Origin: Saturnia japonica
Lineage: Eukaryota > Arthropoda > Insecta > Lepidoptera > Saturniidae
NCBI GenBank assembly: GCA_033032175.1
Contig: CM065304.1
Location: 13,888,001 to 13,952,000, forward strand
Length of the DNA: 64,000 nucleotides
Direction: 5' to 3'
Shown here piece after piece: positions 1 to 12,300 of the stretch (positions are counted from its first letter, which is position 1; every line of letters begins with the position of its first letter). The notes below the pieces were generated by a model. The model was given only the letters and a program-made list of their open reading frames with translations. It was not told the origin of the DNA and did no database searches. The position numbers and the translations under genes are program-made.

Positions 1-235
1 TATGCGCCAGAGAACTAAAGTAACCGACACGCGACATTGCTCAAAAAGTAAGTAAGCAGTTGGCCGGTCACATCTGTAGAAGAACCGAGAGAGTAGATGA
101 GTTTTTGAGTGGAGACCACGTCTTGGCAAACGTAGTGTAGGACGCCCTCAAACCAGATGGAGCGACTACTTGCGGAAGGCTGCTGGAAGTGACTGGATGC
201 AGAAAGTCATGACCCTTATATTTGATATCACATAC
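1..235 (+). pseudogene. RTE-type LINE, C-terminal end of ORF2 (remnant)
   Basis: Broken reading frames give the sequence typical of the end of lepidopteran RTE endonuclease-reverse transcriptases: a piece like QLAGHICRRTERVDE, then in another frame LEWRP-like and GRPQTRWSDYLRKAAGSDWM. It needs at least two frame changes, so it is dead. The element is cut by the left edge of the window. A related piece lies at 23340-23650. The nearby text at 310-345 (gggccacagctagtat) looks like the 3' end of a Helitron-like repeat. Confidence 0.7.
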
Positions 236-1097
236 GTGTAAAATATATGTAAATATGATACATGATGTGAATGCGATGTCGAGCTAAGGTAACGTGTTCA
301 CTGACTGATGATGAAACCGTGGGCCACAGCTAGTATTATACTATAATAAATAATATGATGTTTTAAATATATATATAATGTTGATATATATATGATTGAT
401 CGATTGTGGTCGTTTCACGTCTCATCTGCAACATACTTTTGAATTATTTTAAAATATTTTTCTTTAATTATCATTATTATAATTATTTATAAAATTTATT
501 ATTTTTGAAGTATAATTTTTTTATTATCCTTAATAATTATGTATAAAATTTAAGTATGTTGTATTTTTGAATGCTGTATTGATTTTGTTTAAAATAAAAT
601 ATGTATAATATAATTTTTTTTTTTTTTTTTCTGTGTGCATTTATATATGTTAGGCTTTTTCCATGGGCGCAATTTTCCACGTGCGGATATTTCTTGTGGG
701 CTCATGTAACACTGCCCTTTTTTCTGTACCGTTCTATACTGTAAGGTTATCTCATGTGTGCTTTATTCCAGACACGATTAAGTCTATGGGAAAAGCTAGG
801 TAGGTACTCGATGAGGCAAATTGGATATCAATAATACTTTCTGTCCACCTTACCAGGAAGCTGCTTTTTAACACGAAGTAATTATGGACAATATTTTATA
901 ATTTTAGTTTTATAATACAATTTTCTTGGAATTTATGACTTTTTGCTATTACAGATACACATTAAAATTTCCATCTGTAATATTGACGTAAATACAAAAC
1001 GGTCTGTCAAAGACTTCAAATACCTAAATACGTTTTTGTCTTTTGTGGGATTTTATAAAAATAACTTAATACAAAGATAAAATAAATTGCAAACGAA
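236..1097. other. AT-rich upstream region of the gamma-subunit gene
   Basis: No coding frame is recognisable. It should contain the promoter and 5' UTR of the plus-strand gene starting at 1098. An in-frame TAA at 1083-1085 precedes that ATG, and no AG splice acceptor lies between the two, so the first coding exon cannot be extended upstream. A poly(T) run lies near 613-630. No confident promoter element is visible. Confidence 0.5.
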
Positions 1098-4000
1098 ATG
1101 GTTCAGTTGAAGCAGGTTTCCTTACGTCTTAAATCAATTAAGAACATCCAGAAGATCACAAAGACCATGAAAATGGTTTCAGCAAGCAAGTTAGTCTTTC
1201 GAATATAATTTTTAAGTTGAGCTGAATAAGAGCTAAATCTTGCTTCCATAATTTTAAATTATATCTGGTAGTTTAGGCAAATTATTGATTTTCGGTATGG
1301 TCAAAAATTTCACTTTACATTGATAGTTTCATACATGTATTATATAGATAGTTTTGTCGAGTAGTAGGTATAGTAAGTCGTGAAAGTAAGTATATACATT
1401 TGACAATGAGTGTACTCAAGTACAGGTAAAGGCAGTTGGTCCCCCCGCCCCTAGTAGAGTGTAGGTAAGCTGAATGCTGGCTATCTTGCCTTGCACTTAA
1501 ATACTCCACCATTATGTTTGTTTGGAAAAATATAATTGTTGCTACTTTTAACGAACAATTTCATGACATTTTCAATGGAATTGCAAATCTTTCTAGAAAA
1601 GGCAATGCTGAAGCGAGGTATGCATAGTATTCCCTTGCCTCTCTTGACTTCTTATATTGGATGCGAGCAGTGCCCCACGGTTTCACACGTGTTAAAATTG
1701 ACCGAGTGACAGTGGCATTTCGCTTATAGTTATACCCCATATTTTTACTAAAAAACTGAATTGCTAAATACCAATTTTCATAGATCTATCTTCAAAAATG
1801 ATGGATTTTTGGACAAACTTTCATGCACTTTTTCACCACTTTATGAGTTGAATTTCTAAAAATCCTTCCTTAATTCTGACCTACAGTGTAAAAAAACCCC
1901 GCATGCAATTTTTCACGTTCCTATTCCCAGTAGTTAGGGCTGTGCGTTAATATATCAGTCGTAATTACTAAAATCGAACTGCCTATTTGTAAAGTCAAAA
2001 ATTTTACAAAATGCATATGAAAGTATAACAAAAAAACAATTTTATCAGTCAGATTAAAAAAAAAAAACTTTGCATTTTATAGCCTATTAATTGAGTAAGG
2101 CTATAAGTTTAATAACTTCGCGCTACAGCCCTTAGGAGCGGAAAAGTAACCATGACTGTCAAGCAATCTGGAAAGCCGTAGGTAAGTATAAGAAGTGAGA
2201 ACAACGACAGGCTACGCGGGTATGTTGGAGGCGAAGCGGTGGAGAGTTGGTCCAATAAATTGAACACTGGTAAAATGGTGGAGCATAGTAGTTGGGGTAG
2301 TGGGACTAGTACTTAAAAAAATGAATGAACAATGACAAGCTTTTCCGGTTTTTGGAAAGGTTTACCAAAGCAGAACGTGAATTGAAAGCTGCTAGGCCTT
2401 TCGGTTACGGACCACGTAAATTCTACGAGTCGTCACAGTTGGTAAAAGGGTCTGTTGACGAAAAGAAGGACGATAAAAAAGAAGCTACTACACCACCATC
2501 TACAGAAGCGGTTTCCGAAAAAGTCGATGGAAAGGAAGAAGATAAAAAAGCCAAAAGAATTTACGTTGCAATGACTTCTGATAGAGGTAAGTAATACTAC
2601 TATAATGGTGTGTAATTGCTACTTTATTTTTCTTGAGTTACTTAATAATAATTATTATTGATAAAAATATTACAATTACATATATTTTTTTATAATTTAA
2701 ACAATTAAACTTAAAACATATTGAAGACATTTGGGGTTTATAAGTAATCGTAGCTCATTCCTTAGTTGTCAATATTTCACCTTATCTGGCTAATATATTT
2801 AGTCAGTGCTTATAAACAGGAACTTTCCCTAATTTAATGAAAAGAAGTAAAGTAGTTCCTTTGTTTAAATCAGGTTGTAGAAGTAATGTTAGAAATTATA
2901 GACCAATTTGTGTACTTCCGTCGATTAGACGTTTATACTTAGCTGAAACACTATGGTCTATGTGAAACTTCTCTCGACCTGCTAATTTCTTATTCAACAG
3001 AATACTGTCAGAAAATAAGTGTAAATGAAGCAACCTCAGGGCTCGATTTTGGGACCATTTTTATTTCTCGTTTATATAAACGATCTACAACTGGAGATTG
3101 ATAACGGTGCTGGCAGGGTTCTTTTTGCAGATGACACTTCACTTATATTCAAAGTAAAAAGAATAGATTCGGAGCTTAGGCAATAAAATAATACCTTAGT
3201 TACAATCTCTGAATGGTTTGCTTTAAATAATTTACTGCTAAATGCAAATAAAATCAAATGTATGAGATTTTCCTTGCCCAATGTTCGGCATGTTGATAGT
3301 AGTATCAAGATAGAAGGGAATTTAGTAGGCTTACTCAGTACTGTCTTTTTAGCTATTATGCTTGATTTAAAATTACAGTGGGGTTCGCATATTAATCTAC
3401 TTCGCTTACTTCCATTGCTTAATATCTTACGCTATTTTGCTTCGGGGTTCAGCAGCTGAGGTAGATACCATTTTCATATTACAAAAGCGGGCAATTCGAG
3501 CATACAGCATGAGACCTCGCAGATCACTAAAGAACTAATTCCAGGAATATGGCACATTAACTTTGCCCTCCCAATACATCCTTGATAACTTAATGTATAT
3601 TCGCAAAAATTTAGTCAAGCTAGATTCTGTGAAAGATCAGCATAACGTTAATACTAGAAATAGAGTTTATAGAGTTAGATTAGTCGTACCGTGTTTTAGA
3701 CTTAGTAAGACTAATAAAAGTTTTTAGGTAATAGTGTTAGGTTCTATAATAAGATTCCGAAGCACATTGCTGATTTTCCAGACAACAAGTTCAAGGACCA
3801 TGTCAAGCGGGTTTTAATGTCAAAAGGTTATTATAGGGTGGATCATTAACATTATGTGAATGATAGTGATGTCTGGAAGTGACTCCCTTTCTGTTCATCC
3901 ACTAAATTATTATTATTGTCCCTGTTATATTAACACCTGTAGAGTTGAAAAAAGAAAGATAAACCCGATCGAGTTTCTTACTGGTTCTTCTCGACATCTG

Positions 4001-7000
4001 AGATATTTTCCGAACCGGCAGTAGGTAGTGATTTAACGTTCATAAGTGCCTTTGTAGGGCCTAAAATGAATAAAGATTATTTTGATTTTGATTTATTTGT
4101 AAATATGAAATGTAATCATCACTAATCTACGACTATGATTTATGGCCATTATAAATATTAAAGTTTATAAATGATTGTGATGTTCGTAGGCATTACTTAG
4201 ACAAACAGAATATGTTTTAATAGGCCTATAGATAGCCTGCAAACGATATTTAAGTCGACATCTTCTACCAAAAGGCGCTCGTGCAGTCCTGGTATTCTGG
4301 TCGTAGCTTATATATGTATGTATGTGGTAAATTTTCAGAAATCCAAATCCACAACATATCAATACCTAATTAACGTTCATAACAAGTTAGTGACCTTAAA
4401 ATGTTGTACAATTAGGTTTGTGTGGAGGTGTCCACAGCGGTGTTGCTCGACGGATCAGAAAAGAGATGACGGCTCGCAAAGCGGAGGGGACACATCACAA
4501 ACTAGTATGCGTGGGAGATAAGTCCAGGACCATGCTACGTCGGACCTACGCTGCCAGTATGCTGGTCAGTGTAAAAGATGTAAGTACAGTACAGTCTGAG
4601 TTGCCAAAGTCACTTTATTCACTTTAGGCCCTAATAAAAAGCCACTTATGAACGTTACAGCACTACTGCCAGTTCGGAAAATATCCCAGTAACCGAGAAG
4701 AACTGGCCAGAAACTCGATTGTTTGTTTTTGCTATTACAATTGTTTACATTTAATAATTATATTATGTGCTCTACCCTATATATTATTATATAGAGTCGT
4801 ACTCTATTGTTATTATATTCCCTTTAATAACCGTTTTTAAACCGTCATGATATGGTTCTTGAAGTCATTGCCCGACAAATCGGTAATGCGCTTAGAGGGA
4901 TCTTATTATAGAGCCTAACGGTCTTACTAAATCTAAAACACGGAATGACTAATTTGTGTTAATTTAATAGTATTAAAATTATGCCGCCTATTTACAAAAA
5001 CTAACTTATTTAAGATTTTTCGAACGTAGGTACATTAAATTGTCAAGGATGTTTTGGGAGGAAATTCCTGGGGCTTGCTCCATATTAAAATTTCATTTCA
5101 TGCATATCATGCTAAAGATAGTGTCCGATGTTTGCTCGTTGATTCTCATGAGTCGCTTTCGGTTTCCAAGAGTCTGAGACAAAAGTTAGTAAATATGAAT
5201 GTACAAAAATAAAACTCAATTTTGTTCGTGTAGATCGGGCGAATATCCCCAGTTTTCACCGATGCATCAGTGATGGCGGCCGCCATTGCGGAATCGGGTT
5301 ACGTTTATGATATAGGCGAAATATTCTACAACAAATATTTTACCCCTGTCAAATATGAAATGAGTATTGTACCATTCTTCAACAAGCCTCGAATTGAGGT
5401 GAGTTAAATTTGCTTGATATATTGAACATTTTTGTGTTCCACATTATTGTATCGGCACATTTAAAGACAGTAATTGTTCTCAATCTGTTATTTTAAATAA
5501 ATAAAAATTAGCCATTAAAAAAGGCATTTTTAAATATTTTTATTTTATTTTTGATATTACATAGGGAAACTCTGAAAGTTTCTTTGAAAAAAAAAACATA
5601 AATGCTAATTATTTATAAAAATTGCCACGCATTCGTGACGCTCTTGTGTGAGCCGTAGCTTGCAAATGCAAAAAATATAAGAAAAGGGGAAGATAGAAAT
5701 GTTTTATATATGAAATCTCCGAAAATATCTAAATTATATAATTTACCTTCTTTTGACATTTTTCAAAACAAATGTTGAAATTTTTGTATGTGTAATACAA
5801 AAATATAATACGTGCGAATTTTTGAAAGTCGTCGTTATTGCTCTTGCAAAAAATAGGCCTGACTCACGACTATACATATACTATAACTTATTGAGCGTTC
5901 GTTTTGCTAGGTAATAGAAATTTAAAAAAATTATGTGTGCAATGCACACGTGGTAGAAGTGAACACAAGAACATAATTCTTGTATATATACAAGAATTGC
6001 TCACTTAATCATCATAATTTCATAAAAAAACATTTTCATTTGTAACAGAACTTATGGCTAGATTAAATATTGTTAGATATTCATTGCTACCCTTGTCGGG
6101 AATAGTCAAATTGGGTATATTCATAATTAATTGGATATTCACATCTACCCTACTGCTCGAACCTAGTGGAAATATATATAAGGCGAAGTGCACAAGGAGC
6201 GACATATGCCCACGCCCGCGAAACCACCGTTCCCTCCGCAGGGGATGGGCGGCAGACTTCGCTCCCGCATACCCGCCACCCTCTCCTGCGGCAACTCAAG
6301 GCTAGGTCAGTTTCCTCGTGTGTGGAGCTCTGAGTCTTGAAACTCCTCGCGCGATACAAATGATACTGCACTCGCAATAACTAGTAGTAAGTAGTTCGCA
6401 AGACAAGTACATACGTGCACACCACATAGGTACATAGGTTCTGTAAGGGTCCTTTTTTATTTTTTGTATTAGTTAGAGTAGACAAAAATTGACAAAATAC
6501 TAAATATATAATATACACATGTTCCTTCCTTATGTTTGTTTAGCTCGAATTCTACGAATAGGGAATTAAAATGTTCAGATTACGACTAATTTGCAATCGC
6601 GGCCATAGCCCAAGCCGAGGTTCGGACACATTGGCACCCTTGCGCATGTTTCCCTGCTTTCGCGCGGCTGAGTGCCTTAAGCGCTCGTCCCCAAGCCACG
6701 GTGAAAATGTAAAAGCCGTCAGAGGCTACAGGGCCTCTAAGGCTAACAGTATAGTCAGACAGAAAAAAAGTAACGACACATTCTCACTTGGATCATCGAA
6801 CCGTTCACATAACTTAAACGTAGTCCGTGAATTATATTCATAATACGTGATTTTGTAGTACGTGACATGTTAGTCTGAGATTTGTGATTTGTAGCCAGCA
6901 TACTGTTCATCTAACAGTATATATTCTACAATAGATACCTATTATACAAATACCTATATTAGATTTTGGCGCATTCGTGCAGGTATTCACTTTTTTTATT

Positions 7001-7542
7001 AGACCTCATAAAATGCGACTGTATAGAGTAGTAATCATAAACGGGCACAACCGCTGGTACAAGCTAGTGCCAAATAAATGGCAATTTACGTACATATTAT
7101 TTTTATTTATTCCAATCACACCTATTTAACAAGTTTCCCTAGACGTTATTGTGCTTGATTATCCAATTCTCTAAACTTATTAGCAATATAGTATTTTATA
7201 CATAAGAAATTGTAACAAAATACTCACTTTTAATTTTAAATATGATTTTTTTGTTTGGGTAATTTTTTTTTTCAGTTGGCACCTAACATGCACGCTTTTG
7301 ACGACGTTGATGATGACCAACTGGAATGCTACGCGGAGTGGACCCTCGCTGCACTGATGTATTATGCTTTGAAAGAGAGTGCGGCATCTGAGCAATCGGC
7401 CCGAATGGCTGCCATGGATAACGCTACAAAGAATGCGGAAGACATGATCAGACGGCTGACGCTACTTTACAATAGGACACGGCAAGCGGTCATCACTCGC
7501 GAACTTATTGAGATTATATCTGGTGCTGCAGCACTGAAGTAG
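1098..7542 (+). CDS. ATP5F1C: ATP synthase F1 gamma subunit, divergent, no usual presequence
   Basis: Five exons with GT-AG borders and consistent phases: 1098-1189, 2360-2586, 4416-4579, 5234-5398, 7276-7542 (304 aa). The gamma subunit is the rotor shaft of mitochondrial ATP synthase, turning inside the alpha3-beta3 head. Residues 1-30 ([20 protein letters not shown]) match the N-terminal helix, [16 protein letters not shown] the Rossmann core, and exon 5 the conserved C-terminal helix ([20 protein letters not shown]). Two oddities: translation starts at what is normally the mature N-terminus, with an in-frame stop 15 bp upstream; and residues about 57-95 hold a Lys/Glu/Asp-rich insert before the first beta strand. 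The middle (exon 4) is diverged. AATAAA lies at 7939-7944. The frame is intact across introns, so this is not a processed pseudogene. I infer a specialised paralogue; a sole gamma gene with unusual import is the alternative. Confidence 0.93.
2800..4100 (+). mobile_element. Daphne-like LINE remnant in intron 2
   Basis: Interrupted frames encode reverse-transcriptase blocks in order: [20 protein letters not shown] (about 2845-2910), [18 protein letters not shown] (about 3035-3090) and the catalytic block [12 protein letters not shown] (about 3120-3155). The C-terminal part continues to about 3840. The 3' UTR ends in aataaagattattttgatttt near 4070-4090, a common lepidopteran LINE tail. Several stops and shifts show it is dead. 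A partial copy in the opposite orientation lies at 4605-5095, across exon 3. Confidence 0.75.
4605..5095 (-). mobile_element. 3' part of the same Daphne-like LINE, inverted
   Basis: The reverse complement aligns by eye with about 3545-4080 of the plus-strand copy: the tail cataagtggc..., the block with gaaccggcagta, the block with gattccgaagcac, and ccaaaacatccttgacaatttaatgta. It starts about 25 bp after the donor of exon 3, so exon 3 of the gamma gene (4416-4579) sits in the loop of an inverted repeat of roughly 450 bp. It is 5'-truncated and non-coding. Confidence 0.75.
5399..7275 (+). other. Intron 4 of the gamma-subunit gene
   Basis: Mostly AT-rich without coding signal. About 5960-6010 (acaagaattgctcacttaat) is the 3' end of a dispersed repeat also present at 35830-36015 and 58015-58195. 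About 6185-6320 is an isolated GC-rich patch with open frames on both strands but no recognised product, and 6590-6720 is a weaker GC-rich patch. Both could be old transposon pieces. Confidence 0.5.
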
Positions 7543-8094
7543 TTGACACAGATGGAGCTAACAACAATGAATCATTTGCTCGGTTTTTAACATGGTATGG
7601 AATATGAAAGAGGACTTCTAATATATTATATACGCAATATGATAACATAAACGGTCAATTTATAGACTGATCAAGATGCAGAGATAAAATTTAATAATTT
7701 TGAGAAAATTTGACGCTGGATATGTCAGTTATTTATGAATAGTACTCGCTATAACACAATCAACATTGTAATCAATTATAATAGAATTACATAAATATAA
7801 ATGGATCTTGATAAGTAAAATTGATTTATTAAACATAAATAGTTGTTATCCAAAGTTATTTCTGTAAAATATATACATTTATATACGAATACATTTATAC
7901 TGTGGTAGACTTTTATGTAATGTTGATCAGCGCATGCGAATAAAGCGGTCAAACGACATATTAATTACTAAAATATTTTTTATTCTGATTTCTATAAAAG
8001 TTACACATTTACTATTTATTATAAACTGCTTTGTAGATGTTTTAGCGCAGAACAATGTCGTAGTAGTTATATTATTGTCTAGGTGAATGATTTT
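7543..8094. other. 3' flank of the gamma-subunit gene
   Basis: AT-rich 3' UTR and intergenic DNA. A polyadenylation signal AATAAA lies at 7939-7944, about 400 bp after the stop. Nothing else is recognisable. Confidence 0.5.
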
Positions 8095-8590
8095 TTTTAT
8101 TAACCATCAAGCCGTTTTGAGTTAAATTCGGACATAAATAACAGACAGTTGGAAGTTGAAGCCCGAACGGTTTTTATCCGCGTGCGTGTAAATACAATGT
8201 TCAACAAAAATATTGGTCCTTAGTGTATCTAAAAAAAAGTCCGCGATAGCATATGCCTATCACTTATACATAAACCGCAACAAGATATTTTGCGAATATT
8301 TTTTGTTGAACTTTAAAAACTTGATTTATGAAAATTATTTTTAGGTATGGCATATTAATCCTTATGAACAAAAGTTACTTCATCATAAAGACAATTTTGT
8401 GAAGTCAAATTTTGCCCTTTAGAGCATGCTATTTGGGCACAGCTTAGGAGATAATGAGAAATTAAAATAATTTGTCTTGCGGGAAGTGAGAAAAATACAT
8501 ATGAAAACAATAATATGTAGCTAAAGGTGTTGGCGGCGCGGTGTTTTCGGATTTTACACGGGTAAAACCGTGGGGCACAGCTAGTTACTA
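8095..8590 (+). repeat. Helitron-like non-autonomous repeat, plus copy
   Basis: Ends in ccgtggggcacagctagtt, the CTAG-type end seen in many lepidopteran Helitron-like repeats. Internal landmarks (gtccgcgatagcatatgcctatc, the block around 8370-8430 with aaagacaattttgtgaagtcaaattttgcc) recur in reverse at 51716-52180. Shorter relatives lie at about 15540-15640 and 48125-48330. Family assignment rests only on the end motif and recurrence. Confidence 0.5.
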
Positions 8591-9376
8591 AATATTTATA
8601 GCTATACATATTTATTTAGAGCTATACTAGTCGCTATAGATCTATTATATTAGACAACATTAAATATTTATAAATACAGTACGATGCCTATACCACCCTA
8701 TATAGACTTGGGAATGCAATGTTCTATTATACATTGGTCTTATTTTTGCATAAATATTTCGATTTACGTTTTTATTTTGTTTGACCAAGTATAAATGTGC
8801 CAGTTATAATTTATCGAGAATTGATAAAATTTATTTCAAAGTAGCAAAAAATAAAGGTATAATAGTAATACATAAATAATATACAGTCTCCCAAAACTAA
8901 TTAGGGAAGGTACTTTCGTGGGGCAAATCATAGTGTTGAGGTGACCGTGATTTAATATATTTATCTATAGTTATCTAGTACGTTAAAATTCAGAAAATTG
9001 GTTTTGAAGTACGTTCTACTTGCACTTTTAGTAATTAGTTCTCAAAATTATTTAATTTTTATATTCATATTGTATTTAGGTAAGTTAACGTGTCTTGTTG
9101 GATGCCTTTTTTGTTAGTTTAAAAGTTAACGCCTACAGGTGAACTTGAACATTTCATATTTATTATCAGGAAGACACCGGATATTATAGTAATAGTAATT
9201 ATTAGGTAAGGTATCGTATGGTAAGAAACACTTATTTTGATGTAAAGGAAAATTAAATTATTTAAGTCCAGTTTTACAAAGAAATACTTGAAAGTCAAAA
9301 ACCCTTGCTATGAGACCAGCAGATAGAGACACCGTTGCATTTAAATTATGACTCGTATCCACATCGCGAACTACTA
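8591..9376. other. AT-rich interval downstream of GCSH
   Basis: No coding sequence seen. This is the 3' side of the minus-strand GCSH gene; a candidate AATAAA for that gene reads on the minus strand at 9159-9164. Confidence 0.4.
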
Positions 9377-12300
9377 TCAGTGTGATTCCTGCAGATATTT
9401 GTCATATGCCGACTGATCCATAAGTTTCTTCAAGTCCTCAGGCTTGTTCAGTTGAATGCGGAATAGCCATCCGTCACAGTAACAAGACTTATTAATCAGT
9501 GACGGTGTTGTTTCTACGGCGGTGTTCTTTTCTGCTACCTGTAAAGTTTATAATCAAGTACATATTATATAGTTTATTTAATCATACCAAGTATATCAGT
9601 CTGTACATGTCGCACTACTGGATTTTTGGTAAATTCCTTTTCACGAAAGAAGGTACGGACTTAATTACTATGCCCGCCCACGCCGTATTGGCGATTTGAA
9701 ATGCCGAAAAAATGCACAGTTCTATATTTTTCCTACATCCCACATCGACACTCGGAACATCCCAAGTTTGTCGAGTCGTTTCAGCTACCCTCTTAATCAT
9801 GGCGGGAGTCGTGTAGAATAGTTCAACCTAATTCCCTCTGCTCCCATCATAATAGAATCTAGTTCATAATAGAACACGTGTTTGGATCCAGAACCACATC
9901 TTTACGATAACCTCCATCTCGACAGCACGCATAATAAAGTTTTGCCACGTAATAAATTTGCCGTACTGTGAAGCTGTAAAACTGTTTCTCAACCAATGTG
10001 TCTCCTTCCTACAACATGAAGTCCTTCAAATATAACGTGAAAAGATATTTGATCAGGCCTGCATGAAAGCGACGTCTGGCGATGTATTGTAGATCCTTTG
10101 GTGATAAAGGATGTTGTTAGATTGTACTGTGCTTATCATTAGGTAGAGAGCCGTCAACTAGCCGTGCGTAACATACGATAACAACAAACATACGGTTAGT
10201 ACACAAAAACATTTCTGAAGCGTTCCGGTTTACTCGTGACATTTTCCTTCACCGTAATTTAGTTATACTACTAATTAATTATTAATCTAAGTCTAAGCTA
10301 AGCTAAGCTAAGCTAAGCTGATATACTTGGAAGTAGTAACTTTAATCATGGCTATTAAACACTCGAAACTAATGTAATTTTTTCTATAACAACTGATTTC
10401 GGCATATCGCGTTTTGTAGTCAATTTACATTTAGAAAATTGTTGGATGCCGATTTTTTTTTTTTAGATCTGACTACACTTTGCCTTAGGGGATAACGGCT
10501 TTTACAGCTTCACCGAACTTGGTCCGTTGGATGCCGAAAGAACAAGGCCTATTTATTTAGAATGACTATTACTTAAAAAGTCGTTTAAGTAGTGATTGGT
10601 AGATAGCTGTCAAATGAAAATTGAGATATTTTGATCCTAAATCCAATAATATATTTGTTAATATCATATAGGAAGTATATTGTATCGTAGAAACAACTAA
10701 ACTGCCTTTTTCCAATGTTTCTATGTAGTATAATATTATATGTATGTTATATAGTTTTACGGACCGTTCCTGAGACAGGTGTGTAGACTTCACTGGCTGC
10801 TTTTACACTCTCTAGTGCCCCACTTTCTTCTCCAGCAGACAATACTTTGCCAACATCAGGTAGTTGAACAAACACAACCTCACCCAAGGCCTCCTGGAAA
10901 ATACCATTTTTATGTACGTTATATGCATTTATGAGATTTGCAAGCGTTACTATATACTAAAAATCGTTTATTATCTATCCTTAATAAAATAATACGCTCA
11001 TTTTTGTTACTTCTTCTTTTATTTGGTTCCCCCTCATCTCCGGTTTGGTGAGATTTGGTAAGGTGTGAAATGTGATGGGAGTTGCCTTTCTCACGTAATA
11101 TGTTGGACATATAACTCATGGACAAATTTTCAAACAAAGAGGTTTAATTTCTACTGTTGTAATTATCGTTCGTATTGCCACAAACATTAGTAAATTATTA
11201 AAGAAAGTTCTTGAATATATTTTTATTTGTTATTAATTTATTTTTAGTAAGTTATTAATAATTGCACAATATTGTGTTTTTTAATACAACGAAATAATTT
11301 GGCAACTTTTGAATTTCGAGTTAACATTTAGGTTTTATGTAAATTTTTGCATTGATTGATTAAATAAGTTTATGGGGTTACAATAAGCAAAAAAACTGTG
11401 AGAAGAAGATTGATATAGGCCAGAATAAATTTACACTTGCCTGCTAGAGGTCCCTTTCTTACTACATGCCATCGAGTAACTCGAGTTAATTTTGCTCGCG
11501 ATCACGAAATCTGCAATGACGAAGCTTGGAGTCCTATTCAAAGATGAGTCCAAATTTTGTCTGGAGCCAAATGATGGAAGAATTAAAGTGTGGAGACTCC
11601 CGGGAGAGAAGTGCGCTCAATTTAACATCATTGGAATAGAGGCATATGGTGGAGGGCCAGTTGTATGAGGGCAGGAATATACTTATATACGGAACTTCGC
11701 GCCTTTCAGAATGGGCCTCTAATAGTGGCATGATATGTGACTAAGATTTTAAAAGATTTTGAAGTGCTATTTGCCTCTTTCATAGGAGATGGATTTGATT
11801 TTATGCATGATAATGCGTAGGTACTGCGTACTGCTCCCGTAGCTGTTAAAATATCGAATATTTTCAAGCCGTTGAAATCAATGCTATGGGGTGGCTTGCT
11901 CGGCTTAAACCTCATAAAGCATTTATGGGATAAGATTTGAAGACAAATTAAAAGAAATCCTTCCCCGCTAATTTGTGAGAATTTAAAAACGCATTACAGG
12001 AAGAATGGAACACAACCCCTCAAGATTGTATTGATAACTTGATTAGGGGGTATGGTAAGGAAGTCTCCTTCTGCCAGTCGGTAGTAGTAGGAAGTGGTGA
12101 GGGCAACATAAAGTACTGACTATAGCCCACGCCACAACATTTTTATAAAAAAATGTGAAGTATGAAAATGTGTCTTTCCTGTAAAATTTTTCTATTTTTT
12201 CATAAATAATTTATTTATTTAAACATTAAAATTAATAATTCAAAAACTATTTTAAAGCTTATGTTCCGCGCTATTGACGAAACATAGACAAATAGTTAAA

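Noticed and set aside
1315..1512. 65-codon minus-strand frame in intron 1 of the gamma gene
   Set aside because: Tyr/Leu/Ser-rich translation of AT-rich DNA without homology.
6054..6843. Frames over GC-rich patches in intron 4
   Set aside because: Open by composition only, on both strands, with no domain. Kept as a sequence oddity, not a gene.
10290..10320. Possible telomere-like repeat
   Set aside because: The unit is AAGCT/CTAAG, not TTAGG, and there are only about five copies. It is a plain microsatellite.
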